Source: Pseudomonadota bacterium (GTDB lineage Bacteria > Desulfobacterota > Syntrophorhabdia > Syntrophorhabdales > Syntrophorhabdaceae). Taken from it: 64,000 nucleotides of DNA. Location: NCBI GenBank assembly GCA_026388275.1, contig JAPLKB010000034.1, positions 62,001 to 126,000 on the forward strand, read 5' to 3'. Shown here piece after piece: positions 1 to 9,406 of this stretch. A program made the translations under genes and the position numbers. Position 1 is the first letter of the stretch; every line of letters starts with the position of its first letter. A model generated the notes under the pieces. The model was not told the DNA's origin. It worked only from the letters and a program-made list of their open reading frames with translations, and made no database searches.

Positions 1-1942
1 GATCAAAGGGGTCTTTAAAGCGATACTCGATGTCATGACCCTGCTTGTCGAGGGCGTTCATCTTCTTGCGATGTGGTCTTATATCAAGTTGCTGGGCATC
101 GAATTTCTTTTCTTCGCCTGCCTCTTCACTAACTATCACGGCCATTTCCACACTTCGCATGTAATCGACGGTTTTTCTAAGCCGGTCCTTCACAGCATCG
201 TCCTTTGCTTTGGCAATCTGACCTATAAGGCGCTTTATCTCCTCCTTCCAGTGTGCCTGCACCTTGTCATGCATCTTCACGGCAGTGAATTTATCGACGC
301 AGACAACCATGCCTTTTCCCAGATAGCCTCTTTGCGGAAAATGGCAGACAATATCCTTCGCTATAGTCTCCAGCCGGTCATCCCTTTTGATGACTTCAAT
401 TTCGGTAGCAAACTCTTTCTCCAGTTTCTCCTGCTGCTTCTCGTCAAGATTCTCGTCTTCGAGTATCCGGTAGAACTCTTCGCTCAAATCCTCGTTCTGT
501 ATCAGCACCTCAGGAACGCGCTTCTGATAGAAAAGGGGCACCGTGGCTTCATCATCTACAGACTGGACAAAATTGTACTCGCTCACATAGTCGCCGAACC
601 AGGCATTTGTCTTCCTCTCTCTTCCGAGGAGCGGCGTACCAGTGAAGGCAATATACTGGGCATTGGGAAGACCGGCCCTCATATTCTCTGCCAATGTAAG
701 ATATTGTGTACGGTGGGCTTCATCGACAATGACAATGATATCCTTCCGGTCGGAAAGGAGAGGATATTTCTTCCCCTGGGGCCATCGAAATTTATGGATG
801 AGTGTAAAAACAATCCTTTTATTCAGGGAAAGGAATCGGCGCATCTCTTCACTGTCTTTCGGTCTCGCCGCTTCGTTCTTCTTCACCGTCATTGTATCAA
901 GAAAGCTCCGGTATATCTGGCCGTCAAGGTCATCCCGGTCGGTAATCACTACAAAGGAAAAATTACCTGTATATTTCCTGAAGATCTTCCGCACAAAGAA
1001 GATCATGGAAAAGCTCTTGCCCGCGCCCTGGGTATGCCAGAAAACGCCTAATTTCCCTGCTCTTTCCTCGCGTGCCTCAAAAGACCGGATGGCCTTATTG
1101 ACGCCGATAAACTGGTGGTTCTGGGCAACAATCTTGTTTGTGTCCCGATAGTAGAGGATAAAGTTCTCAAGGTAATCCAGTAAACGCTGCTGATCGCAGA
1201 GGCCCTCGATAGCCCGCTCAATGCTTGTCCCTTCTTTCTTCATTTGCAGCCGGTCTACCTTTTCCCGCTCATCATCAACGCGAAGCCAGGGGAAGAAGTG
1301 CTCCCACTCTGAAGTGACGCTGCCGACCTTTGTCTCAATAGCGTTTGAAAGGATGCAAAGTCCGTTGTACTGAAAGAGAAGTGGTATGTCGTGGCGATAG
1401 TTAATAAGGTTGTCGTCATAGGCATTCCTGAGCGCAATGTTTGAGTTCTTCAGTTCAATGAATACAAGCGGAATGCCGTTCACATAGAGAAGTACATCGG
1501 GCCGCCTGAAATATCGCTCACCTTTGACCCACAACTGCGTAACAACAAAAAAGTCATTCTTTACAGGATTGTCAAAGTCAATGATCTTGACTCTTGGCCG
1601 TTCTTTCTTTCCCTTGCTGTTTTCGTATTCCACAGGTATACCGTCACGAATAAGGTTGTAGACCTCTTTATTGGCAATAGCCTGGGACATGGCGTAACGC
1701 CTCGCTGTGAGTTTGGAAATGACCTCGTCAATGGCTGTTTCCGGCACGCGGGGGTTAATCTGTTTTATTTGCCTTTTAAGGATGTCAAATAGTACGACTT
1801 CGGTCTTATTGTCCCGCCCGGAACCATCCTTGAGAGCGTCCGGTTCTTTGGTGAAGCAATCCATATGCCGCCAGCCGAACTTTTTTGTAAGAAGGTAGGT
1901 GATAGCTTTTTCTATCTGAGTCTCAGAAATGAAGTTAGGCAC
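1..1942 (-). CDS. hsdR: Type I restriction endonuclease subunit R, HsdR (3' end beyond window)
   Basis: This is the motor and nuclease subunit of a type I restriction-modification enzyme; it translocates and cleaves DNA lacking the HsdM methylation. I translated the complement of 1-1942, which is open throughout. The N-terminal nuclease domain has a PD-(D/E)XK core (D..VFIELKN, near 1443-1500). A Walker A (HTQGAGKS, near 1006-1035) and a DEAH box (VDEAHRTQ, near 716-745) follow. The start is taken as GTG at 1942, giving VPNFISETQIEK, with AAGGGGG about ten bases upstream. It overlaps the last codons of hsdS by eight bases, as expected for translational coupling. About 647 codons lie in the window and the C-terminal part is missing beyond base 1. 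Confidence 0.93.
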   Translation of the reverse strand, partial: MPNFISETQIEKAITYLLTKKFGWRHMDCFTKEPDALKDGSGRDNKTEVVLFDILKRQIKQINPRVPETAIDEVISKLTARRYAMSQAIANKEVYNLIRDGIPVEYENSKGKKERPRVKIIDFDNPVKNDFFVVTQLWVKGERYFRRPDVLLYVNGIPLVFIELKNSNIALRNAYDDNLINYRHDIPLLFQYNGLCILSNAIETKVGSVTSEWEHFFPWLRVDDEREKVDRLQMKKEGTSIERAIEGLCDQQRLLDYLENFILYYRDTNKIVAQNHQFIGVNKAIRSFEAREERAGKLGVFWHTQGAGKSFSMIFFVRKIFRKYTGNFSFVVITDRDDLDGQIYRSFLDTMTVKKNEAARPKDSEEMRRFLSLNKRIVFTLIHKFRWPQGKKYPLLSDRKDIIVIVDEAHRTQYLTLAENMRAGLPNAQYIAFTGTPLLGRERKTNAWFGDYVSEYNFVQSVDDEATVPLFYQKRVPEVLIQNEDLSEEFYRILEDENLDEKQQEKLEKEFATEIEVIKRDDRLETIAKDIVCHFPQRGYLGKGMVVCVDKFTAVKMHDKVQAHWKEEIKRLIGQIAKAKDDAVKDRLRKTVDYMRSVEMAVIVSEEAGEEKKFDAQQLDIRPHRKKMNALDKQGHDIEYRFKDPFD

Positions 1943-3080
1943 CGGATTCGCCCCCTTCGGCAGACTCAGAGTTCCCCATGCTCGGCGGAAAATGGATATC
2001 CAGGTCTTCGACAGAAAGTTTGCCGGTAATGAGGCGGGAGAGGAGGATGTTGCGGGAGGTTACCAACATTTAATTCCTAATGAAAAGGTTCCTTTTCATG
2101 GTAAAGATACATTTCATTGTATCATCGAATATAACCAGCAGCGATGGTTCAGGGACATAGACTATACTTGAATACGCCTGATTTCTGTTAAGGCCTGGAA
2201 CCGCAGCGTCACTATTTAGAAAGTTCAAACCTTGCAACAAAAAGAACAGGTAATAGAGACTAATGGCTGATTTCACGTAATAAACTGTATCAATTGGATA
2301 GAAATCACTGTCGGACCAACTTACACTCCCAACGTTTCCTTTGCGACCAACAATTATACCCGGACCATTAACGATATGTTTATTGTGATATCCTACAACT
2401 CCACTAGAACCATAAACTGGAAATGGACCCTGTATTCTCTCATGTTCCTTCAGAGCTTTACCATAGGCAAGCTCAAGAACCATTCCCAACCGCAATGTTT
2501 CCCACTCCTCAGGCACACCCTTATGAAATTTTACCTTCTCATGCCCCGGGAAGCGCATACGCACAAACCATTCCCGGTAAATTTCCTCAGCCATCTTTTC
2601 CAGAATGGCAATCCGGCGATTATTGTTTTCAATCAAATCGTCATAAGCGGAGAGGATAGCGGCAATTTTGCGTTGGATGGGGAGAGGTGGTTTGGAAATC
2701 CATAGATTATTCAAGATTCCCATTGTAAGAAACTTGGTTGTTGCTCCGGTGGATGTTTGCTCGAAGGATTTTAAAAATAACTTGAATGATTCATAAATAT
2801 AGCGGGTATTTATTTCGTTACGATCTTTTGGTTCAATAATATAAGTTCTTTGGTAAGCATTAAATTTCCCTTTATAGTACTTGAGGGGAAATATGCCATC
2901 TGCGTTATTACCTGCAAGCAAAACACACTCAGTATCAAACGCACATTTATTGATTCTGTATGTTTCTTGGGCACATGTGAAAAAGGGATATTTCCCGTCT
3001 GCCTCGGCAGCATTCGAATCCAACTTGCCCGTTTTAAATGTGACAAGGTCTTTTGCCTTAATACGAGCCCACCCCTTCAT
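1935..3080 (-). pseudogene. hsdS: Type I specificity subunit HsdS, interrupted by an in-frame TAA
   Basis: HsdS recognises the target sequence and anchors HsdM and HsdR. Both target-recognition domains are visible: MKGWARIKAKDL to about residue 115, and EEWETLRL from about residue 190. The central conserved helix (RKIAAILSAYDDLIENN) lies between them. Frame 3080-2070 ends at TAA (2072-2070) after KRNLFIRN. The same frame continues at once with ATG at 2069 as MLVTSRNILLSRLITGKL..., the normal distal conserved region, and ends at 1935 overlapping hsdR. The full frame would be 381 codons, a normal HsdS length. A single C-to-T change (CAA to TAA) would explain the stop. The TAAATG arrangement could allow re-initiation of the 44-residue tail, so residual function is possible. 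The ATG at 3080 overlaps the stop of the upstream AlbA_2 gene. Confidence 0.85.
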
Positions 3081-4438
3081 TCTTTCCCCGCAATCTGCCG
3101 GATATTTTCCCCTTGTGCTGTGAGTTTGTATTTCTGCAATCTGCTGTTGGGACTGTCCGGGATCGTCATCTCAATCAACTTGGCAGCCAAAGCAGGCTTA
3201 ATATACAGTTCTCTAAAAGATTTTCTATCCTTTAATTGCAGGGCACTTTGCAGTTCATCACGGTTCATTTCCCTTTTAATGACTGTGAGCAATCGTACCA
3301 CTTGGGGGGTGACTTGGGGGGTGACTTGGGGGGCATATTCCAGACCTTCCGAATACCCCTCTTCGTAGGGGAAGACAATACGTGTAAAATTTTCTGAGAA
3401 CTGAAACACGGAGGCGTCGTATTTTTGAAGAATACGCGGGATACCTGAGCCGAGATATTCAACAAGATCAAGGTCTTTAAAAACCCGCATCAATTCCTTA
3501 TTGCGGGGAACTGAAATGCCGGAAAAGAAGTCATCTCTGTTCAAACCGAAAGGCAGCCCTCCCGTGGAGGTGATTTCCATACGGTCCGAGAATAACTCGA
3601 ATTTTGGAGGAGCTTCATAGGAATAATTGTTATGGACAATTGCGTTGATCACCGCCTCACGTAGCGCTGTTTCATCCATCATCCGTTTTTGCAGCCGCTG
3701 TTTGGAGGTAATTTTTGTAAACGTCCTGTTTGCCACATCCAGTTTGTCCAGCACCTGTTTGGTGGCCTTCACAAGACAGCAATAGCCGTATTCGTTGTTT
3801 TCGGCAAGATCAACGCGGGTTTTGCCGTTATACCGGGCAACTTTAATGGATATGCCGTTTTTGTCGGATAACAGATAAGCCGCGTAATTGTATAGTCCGT
3901 CGGGCGTCAACAGTTCCAGGGTGGCGGCAAAATGCTCATTGAGGTGAAACCCCATTTCCTGATAGTAAATTTTTAGTTGTTCAAACGAGAGTTCTCTTTT
4001 GGGCGAACGCATCAGCCCGATGGAATTTCTCGAACGTCCGGCAAACATTTCTTCGATCATCCTTGAGGACATTGGTTCCGCCGCTGAACCGACGCGGATA
4101 AAACAACCTTTTTCCGACATGCCCAGTTTTTTGATATGGTAAGGTTTCTCCGGTCCGCTGGCGATATTGATTTTGATGATGTTTTTATCGTCCATCCGTC
4201 CCAGTAATACGTCAAACAAGCCCAGTGTTGACGGTGCAATATTATTTTTAATCCGGTCTTTTATTTTCAACTGAACTGCATCAGCATCAGTGACGTTCCA
4301 CACGGTCTGAGTCTTGCTGTCAATACCGATGTAAATAACGCCGCCTTCGCCGGTGTTGAGAAAAGCAACCACTTCCTTTTCCAGTGTTTCAGAAAGTTCG
4401 CGTTTGTACTCAATGTGTTTTGATTCGACGAAACGCAT
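3077..4438 (-). CDS. AlbA_2/Schlafen-type putative ATP- or DNA-binding regulator inside the RM locus
   Basis: 453 aa. The N-terminus (residues ~5-120: ESKHIEYKREL, TGEGGVIYIGID) matches the AlbA_2/Schlafen divergent domain. The central part (residues ~250-340: DETALREAVINAIVHNNY, LPFGLNRDDFFSG, RNKELMRVF, YLGSGIPRI) is the HATPase-like region typical of proteins annotated 'RecG-like ATP-binding'. A winged-helix-like C-terminus follows a TPQV-repeat linker. Such genes are often embedded in type I RM operons, between hsdM and hsdS as here. Role uncertain; regulation of the RM operon or an accessory defence role is inferred. The stop codon overlaps the hsdS start (ATGA), indicating coupled translation. 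Confidence 0.8.
   Translation of the reverse strand: MRFVESKHIEYKRELSETLEKEVVAFLNTGEGGVIYIGIDSKTQTVWNVTDADAVQLKIKDRIKNNIAPSTLGLFDVLLGRMDDKNIIKINIASGPEKPYHIKKLGMSEKGCFIRVGSAAEPMSSRMIEEMFAGRSRNSIGLMRSPKRELSFEQLKIYYQEMGFHLNEHFAATLELLTPDGLYNYAAYLLSDKNGISIKVARYNGKTRVDLAENNEYGYCCLVKATKQVLDKLDVANRTFTKITSKQRLQKRMMDETALREAVINAIVHNNYSYEAPPKFELFSDRMEITSTGGLPFGLNRDDFFSGISVPRNKELMRVFKDLDLVEYLGSGIPRILQKYDASVFQFSENFTRIVFPYEEGYSEGLEYAPQVTPQVTPQVVRLLTVIKREMNRDELQSALQLKDRKSFRELYIKPALAAKLIEMTIPDSPNSRLQKYKLTAQGENIRQIAGKE
3300..3333 (-). repeat. In-frame 12-bp tandem repeat
   Basis: Nearly three identical copies of a 12-bp unit (ACTTGGGGGGTG on the plus strand) encode PQVTPQVTPQV in the linker of the AlbA_2 protein. 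Each copy adds four residues, so slippage would lengthen or shorten the linker without shifting frame. The G6 runs inside the unit could also cause frameshifts. Confidence 0.9.
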
Positions 4439-4564
4439 TACTTTTGCCCTGCCTTTTTCTCCGGCAAATAAATCCTATACCAATAAGTAAATATTTTTAA
4501 CTTAGTCAAATCATTGGCAATAAGTCAACATAATTGCCGTTAATTTGATTCTCTGCCAGGCTTG

Positions 4565-6613
4565 TTATTCTCCAGCAAGCTGTCTGATGTTATGATTTAT
4601 AATGTCTTCCAGCTCTCGTGCCTCTTTATTCAGCTTGTTGAGTTCATCGTTCATTAAAACAATTTCTTCGATGAATTCTTCCTCGGTTTTTCCGTCCTCT
4701 TCAATGACGACACCCACATACCGGCCCGGATTGAGGGAATAATCCTGTTCCTTTATTTCGTCAAGCGTGGCAAGTTTACAGAGACCTGTCACATCCTCAT
4801 ATCTTGAATCGGGGAACCGCTCCTGAAGCCAGTTGATGTGAATAAAGAAATATTCGGCGTCCTTTATCTCTTTGTGGAGGATGTCCAGATCAACTTTTAT
4901 TGTTTTTGCTTCTTTGCTATTGCCATGTTCTTTTTCAAGAAGGCGCATCTTTTTGTCTATTGTCTTGAGTATTTCATGAATGACCGCAAAGAATGGTGCA
5001 AAAGCAGCAGCCAATGTCCGTTGCGCACTGTTGGCCTTATCTATTTGTAGGGAAAGGTCGCAACCGTTCCCCACAGTATCCGTGCAATGTCCCGCATATG
5101 CAGCCTCTAATATTCTAATCTCTTCGAGACGCGCCGCAAAGTCTGGTAATTCGTTTTTCTTATATGTTTTGAGAAAGTCGCCGATGGCCTTCGATACCTC
5201 CACTATCTTTTCCTTGTTTTCCTTCAACCGTTCCATGCCTGCTTCAAAGTAGCGGTCAATAAGGCGGATAAAGCCCTTGCGGTCGCCTCTCTGGAGGCGG
5301 CTGATTATGGCGATATCGAGTATCTGCTCGTCTGAGAATTCTCTGTGGGCACGGTCAACCTGAGTGAAAATATTGCGGGTGTCAATAAAGAGAATGCGGT
5401 TATCCGGCTTGGCCCTGTCGAAAAACCAGAGCGTTGCCGGGAGCGTTACCGTGTAGAACATGTTTGAAGGCAGGGTAAGCATTGCATAGATAAGGTTCTC
5501 TTCGATTAGCCTTTTGCGAATATCAGCCTCGCTGTGGCGGGCATCTGACGCTGAATTGGCCATGACAAGGGCTGCCCGGCCTGTAGGTTTCAGGGAAGTG
5601 GCAAAGAGATTAATCCAAAGATAGTTGCCGTTAGGCACCGTGTCTTTGCCTTTATCCTTCTTGCTCTGCTTTGATTTATTACGTGGTACACCGTATGTGT
5701 TGAAACGCCTGTCTTTTTCTACACGGCTCAAATTCACATCATCCACATTAAAGGGCGGATTGGCAAGAACATAATCGAACTTTTCAAAGCTTTCAAAAAG
5801 GTCTTCATAGTATGTGTTAGCCTGTCTTATATCGCCCCTCAGACCGTTGACAGCAATATTCATCTTGGCAAGTTTCACCGTTTCAAGGGTCTTTTCCTGA
5901 CCATATACAAAGAGGCTCGACTCTTCGTTTTCTGCAAGCTCTTTACTGCGATGCTCCACAAATTTCGCCGACTGGACAAACATGCCGCCGGAGCCGCAGG
6001 CAGGGTCAAAGACGGTACCATTATAAGGCGCTACGATATCAACCATTAGGCGGACAACAGAACGCGGGGTAAAAAACTCCCCGCCGCCCTGTCCTTCAGC
6101 CATGGCAAAATTACCAAGGAAATATTCGTAAATCTGGCCGAACATGTCATAAGAAGCATCCCTGGGGATATTGGAAAAGTTCTTCAGAAGCTGGTTGGGG
6201 ATAGTCTTATCGGTACGGACAAGACGTAAATACTCATCCTGGGGAAGCACTCCTTTCAATTCTGGCTTATACTCTTCAATAGCTTCCATGGCTTTTTTGA
6301 TAGCCTTGTCCACTTCCTTGTCTTCGGATAAACCGAGAAGATAGTCATATCTGGCATGGTCAGGCAGATAAAAGCCGCATCTTTCCACAGCTATCTGACT
6401 TATCGGCTTTTCCCGTCTGGTGCCTTTCAGGCTGTTGTATTCCTCTATAATCTCTTTTTCGTAGTTACTGTAACGGTTATCGGCAAATTTCAGGAAAATA
6501 AGGCCCATGACGGGCGTAGAATATTCGGAGGATTTTAGGTCAGAATTAGCCCGCATTGTATCCGCTGATTTCCAGAGTGTTTCTTCAAGTTTTTTCAATT
6601 CTTCACTGGTCAT
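4565..6613 (-). CDS. hsdM: Type I DNA methyltransferase subunit HsdM
   Basis: 682 aa. N6-adenine methyltransferase of the type I complex. The N-terminal helical HsdM_N domain (LEETLWKSADTMRANSDLKSSEY) is followed by the Rossmann methyltransferase domain. That domain carries SAM motif I (DPACGSGG, near residue 207) and catalytic motif IV (NPPF, near residue 290). The C-terminal ~250 residues hold coiled-coil stretches, usual for the longer HsdM subfamily, and an SLNPGRYVGV motif near residue 600. All catalytic motifs are intact, so methylation could persist even if HsdS is damaged in its tail. The gene heads the operon hsdM-AlbA_2-hsdS-hsdR, with a 126-bp gap to the AlbA_2 gene that shows nothing notable. 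Confidence 0.95.
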   Translation of the reverse strand: MTSEELKKLEETLWKSADTMRANSDLKSSEYSTPVMGLIFLKFADNRYSNYEKEIIEEYNSLKGTRREKPISQIAVERCGFYLPDHARYDYLLGLSEDKEVDKAIKKAMEAIEEYKPELKGVLPQDEYLRLVRTDKTIPNQLLKNFSNIPRDASYDMFGQIYEYFLGNFAMAEGQGGGEFFTPRSVVRLMVDIVAPYNGTVFDPACGSGGMFVQSAKFVEHRSKELAENEESSLFVYGQEKTLETVKLAKMNIAVNGLRGDIRQANTYYEDLFESFEKFDYVLANPPFNVDDVNLSRVEKDRRFNTYGVPRNKSKQSKKDKGKDTVPNGNYLWINLFATSLKPTGRAALVMANSASDARHSEADIRKRLIEENLIYAMLTLPSNMFYTVTLPATLWFFDRAKPDNRILFIDTRNIFTQVDRAHREFSDEQILDIAIISRLQRGDRKGFIRLIDRYFEAGMERLKENKEKIVEVSKAIGDFLKTYKKNELPDFAARLEEIRILEAAYAGHCTDTVGNGCDLSLQIDKANSAQRTLAAAFAPFFAVIHEILKTIDKKMRLLEKEHGNSKEAKTIKVDLDILHKEIKDAEYFFIHINWLQERFPDSRYEDVTGLCKLATLDEIKEQDYSLNPGRYVGVVIEEDGKTEEEFIEEIVLMNDELNKLNKEARELEDIINHNIRQLAGE

Positions 6614-6704
6614 TTCCCGAACCTTTTCTCATGTCGTTGCGCATTGTTTAAACCCTTAATTTCTATAGCTTCAGGTTCCTAAACCATATATTTTTGTCAC
6701 ATCT

Positions 6705-6767
6705 TTGCGAATCAGTCACCGGTGCATCGCTTAAGACAGATAGACAACGTTCAAGTCCTTTGTAACT
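6705..6767. repeat. 63-bp direct repeat, left copy
   Basis: The segment from TTGCGAATCAGTC to CCTTTGTAACT recurs at 9407-9469 with only a few mismatches and no gap. This copy lies ~92 bp upstream of hsdM; the other lies ~116 bp upstream of abiEi. It could be a shared upstream regulatory sequence or the scar of a duplication that bounded the AbiE segment. Confidence 0.9.
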
Positions 6768-6859
6768 GAACTTCTGGGGCCAAATTTTGCAATCATACAT
6801 GCCCTATTCATCGGTCTCAAAACATCCAACAGGTAATAGTCTATAACTCATATTATTCA

Positions 6860-7620
6860 GCTCACAACTTTCCGTTGACACTGTGTCAACCAATTTCAAA
6901 ATCTCCGTAAAACCAATACAGACAAGCATATCCACAACATGCATTTTGAAAACTGTGTATTCAGGGTTTTCCTAAATTCTAACTTCCCAATTCTAAATTT
7001 ACAATGTGTAATTGAAACCGCCCCTTTTTCCTGTATGCGAAAATTCTACCCCTATGAGATGGAAAATACAAACAATTTCAGTTTGGATGTTGAACATTAT
7101 CTTATTGTAGGGATTACAAGTAATATTATCTTTATTGGAGGTATACCGGTATCAGATTCAAAACCATGTCCTCCGCCTTTCTTCCATAACTGTGATGAGT
7201 AACAACTCACAGTTTTCATTTCGCAAACATTTTTCTGCCACTGTGGCAGAAACTTCCAAAATCTCTGTAGAACCAATACAGACAAGGTATTGCAAGAAAT
7301 ACTATTTTGAAAGAGAAGCTGGGCATTTCGAATGGGTTGAATCCAAAATTCCCAATTCTACTGGAAAGAGGCTCATACCCCCCTCACCCCGCCCTCTCCC
7401 CCGAAGGGGCGAGGGAAAGTAGTAACCCTGCAGCAAGCTGCATCATTTGGATTGAAACCGCCCCTTTTTCCTGTATGCGAAAATTCTACCCCTATGGGAT
7501 CAAAAATACAAACGGTTTCAACCTGAATGTTAAATGGATTTTTAATTCAAGCATTGAAATAACGCCTTCCCCCATCCCCAACACTTCCTATCCCCCGCCT
7601 CCATCAAAAACCGCTTAATT
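6860..7620. repeat. Degenerate ~340-bp tandem duplication between abiEii and hsdM
   Basis: No gene is supported in this ~1-kb gap. Copy 1 (about 6860-7200) and copy 2 (about 7205-7620) share blocks in the same order. These are a hairpin with a CTG loop (6874-6890 and 7232-7252), a block CCAATACAGACAAG (6914-6928 and 7274-7287), CCCAATTCTA, and an ~85-bp block starting ATTGAAACCGCCCC (7011 and 7451). Copy 2 also holds a GC-rich inverted repeat (about 7378-7418, CCCTCACCCCGCCCTC...GAGGGAAAG) of the common interoperonic type. The hairpin arms differ between copies but remain fully paired. Confidence 0.75.
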
Positions 7621-7628
7621 CTTCCCCA

Positions 7629-8507
7629 TCAATGCAACCCCGCAAAGGCTGCATTTATCCGCCCCAGGGCAGCATCAAGATCAAATCTGCTCCGTTCTGC
7701 AGGGGTGAGTACCTCATAAAGTTCTTCTTTAATGCGTCCTCTCATATCCTGAATCTCACCAGTACTTCTTCCAAGGTTAAGGCTGTATCGGGCAAGGTCT
7801 GTATCTGCCTTGTCCTCTTCAAGTTTTCTTTGGAATAGGGTTAATACTTCCGGTTCCGTAACATTAAAATCGTTTCTGATGATATAGTCGATATCGTAGA
7901 AATCACGCGGGGCAATGGTTTCCCTCGTTGCCGCAGCCCGCAGTTTTTCAGCAACGATCTCTTTGAGGGTCAGGCAGAAGACCTCTTTTGTATCAAAGAG
8001 CGGTTCCCCGGTAAAGGGGTGGAGAAATCCGTGCTGGACCTTTTTTCTTTCCGGTGTGCAGATCGGGTTGGAACGCAGTCCTATTTCCATCTTGATCTTT
8101 GATTCAACGGGCAGGACAGCAGACTTGTAGAGAAAGTGATATACATACTGTCTTGATTCATTGCGTCCCGCCTCTTCCGTGTTGTCAATCCTCATGTCGA
8201 ATTGTGCGGCATATGCCTCGATGCCTTCCTTTACCGGCTCAATACACTTCCTGCGTATTGCCCGTGTTGCCGCATCTGCGGGCAGGCGCATGGTGAAATC
8301 AAGGTCCTCGCTCAACCGGTAATAGGAGAAATAGATTTTGTTCAGACAAGTTCCTCCTTTAAAAACAAGGTCAGGGCTCAACTCATTAAGGCGGGAGAGG
8401 ACAAGGGTCAAGTAATAATCCTTTTCTACAAGGGTCAACAGAAAGCCCGTTTGCATGGCCACCTGATTCAGGGTTCTAACAAAGTCATCCTTATTTCTGT
8501 GGAGCAT
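7629..8507 (-). CDS. abiEii: AbiEii-type nucleotidyltransferase toxin
   Basis: Toxin of a type IV toxin-antitoxin/abortive-infection pair. Its nucleotidyltransferase fold shows the motif FKGGTCLNK (residues ~49-57) and SEDLDF (~66-71), which hold the acidic residues expected for nucleotide and metal binding in the DUF1814/AbiEii family. 292 aa, normal length. ATG at 8507 is preferred over the TTG at 8513 because GGAGGG lies nine bases upstream. It overlaps the antitoxin gene by 17 bases, the usual antitoxin-first coupled order. The C-terminal half (ALGRINAAFAGLH end) is intact. Phage defence is the known role of the family; activity here is inferred. Confidence 0.9.
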   Translation of the reverse strand: MLHRNKDDFVRTLNQVAMQTGFLLTLVEKDYYLTLVLSRLNELSPDLVFKGGTCLNKIYFSYYRLSEDLDFTMRLPADAATRAIRRKCIEPVKEGIEAYAAQFDMRIDNTEEAGRNESRQYVYHFLYKSAVLPVESKIKMEIGLRSNPICTPERKKVQHGFLHPFTGEPLFDTKEVFCLTLKEIVAEKLRAAATRETIAPRDFYDIDYIIRNDFNVTEPEVLTLFQRKLEEDKADTDLARYSLNLGRSTGEIQDMRGRIKEELYEVLTPAERSRFDLDAALGRINAAFAGLH

Positions 8508-9291
8508 TGACAATGACCCTCCACGTTTTGTTCAATGTGCCTTTTCGTGAATCCGTCAGGGAGCTTATGGCAGTTTTCTTCACGCTCTCTATTAATGGAG
8601 TCAGGGCAGTCTCTACAATGCCGAGGCTCTCAAGGACAACTCCTATCCGTTTTCTTACCGTAGCATTGGGAAACAGTGATGCACACTCAACAAGTTTACT
8701 TATGTCACACCCCTTTTCTCTTATCATCCTTGTCAGAATCTCAACGGCCCTCTCGACACCACCAACTGGTCTGTTAAAATATATAAGATCAACAAGCGTT
8801 CTCTCTTTGGAGCTGGCTTGTACATCCGTGTTGTCCACTCTTATAGTCTCGATCCCGTACATCCGGTCTTTTGAAACCTTCAAAAATTTGAACGAGGCGC
8901 CGCAAATGGTACGCTCCTGAAAGAGGGACGTGTTGAGCACATAGACGGTCTGAAAGAGCTGATCTGTAAATCCATAGTAATTAAACATGGTCGAATATCC
9001 GATGTAATAGCCTTTTCGGGGAAAGAAAATTGGCGGAATGAGGAATTCGTTGACCCGCAGGCCCGTGGAGATTGCCTCCAATGGCGTAAACACATAAAAC
9101 CCGCGTTTGATGGGGGTAAGTATCTTCTTTTGTTTTAAGGTATAGACAAGCTGGTTGCGGTACTTAAATTCCGGCGGCAGAAAGCCGGTTATGTCGGCAG
9201 CAGATAGAATGGTCTTCTTCTCGTATGTGAGCCGGGCAACAAATTCGGCTTCCTTTGGCCCCAAACCGCTGAATGTATTTTTATTAGTCAT
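8491..9291 (-). CDS. abiEi: AbiEi-type antitoxin / transcriptional regulator
   Basis: 266 aa. The N-terminal winged-helix region (LTYEKKTILSAADI, YTLKQKKILTPIKRGFYVF) has the pattern of AbiEi antitoxins: a small HTH followed by a C-terminal antitoxin domain (residues ~90-260) with RTLVDLIYF. It would neutralise AbiEii and repress its own promoter by binding upstream DNA. It is first in the two-gene operon; upstream of it lies the right copy of the 63-bp direct repeat. The family assignment rests on gene pairing plus these motifs. Confidence 0.85.
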   Translation of the reverse strand: MTNKNTFSGLGPKEAEFVARLTYEKKTILSAADITGFLPPEFKYRNQLVYTLKQKKILTPIKRGFYVFTPLEAISTGLRVNEFLIPPIFFPRKGYYIGYSTMFNYYGFTDQLFQTVYVLNTSLFQERTICGASFKFLKVSKDRMYGIETIRVDNTDVQASSKERTLVDLIYFNRPVGGVERAVEILTRMIREKGCDISKLVECASLFPNATVRKRIGVVLESLGIVETALTPLIESVKKTAISSLTDSRKGTLNKTWRVIVNAPQK

Positions 9292-9406
9292 AGATAACCC
9301 ACTGGATTATTATCGTATAATTAAATTACATTTGCAAGTCTTCACAACACCTGATAATCGGGTCGTTTTTCTTTCGCCGTGGCTATTGACCCATCTGTCA
9401 TTCTTC

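Noticed and set aside
35-1151. Plus-strand open frames of 338 and 169 codons
   Set aside because: They lie opposite hsdR, whose minus-strand translation has Walker A, DEAH and PD-(D/E)XK motifs; the plus frames show no family features.
7011-7540. Repeated ~85-bp blocks suggesting a CRISPR array
   Set aside because: Only two copies 440 bp apart, with no regular spacers and no cas genes.
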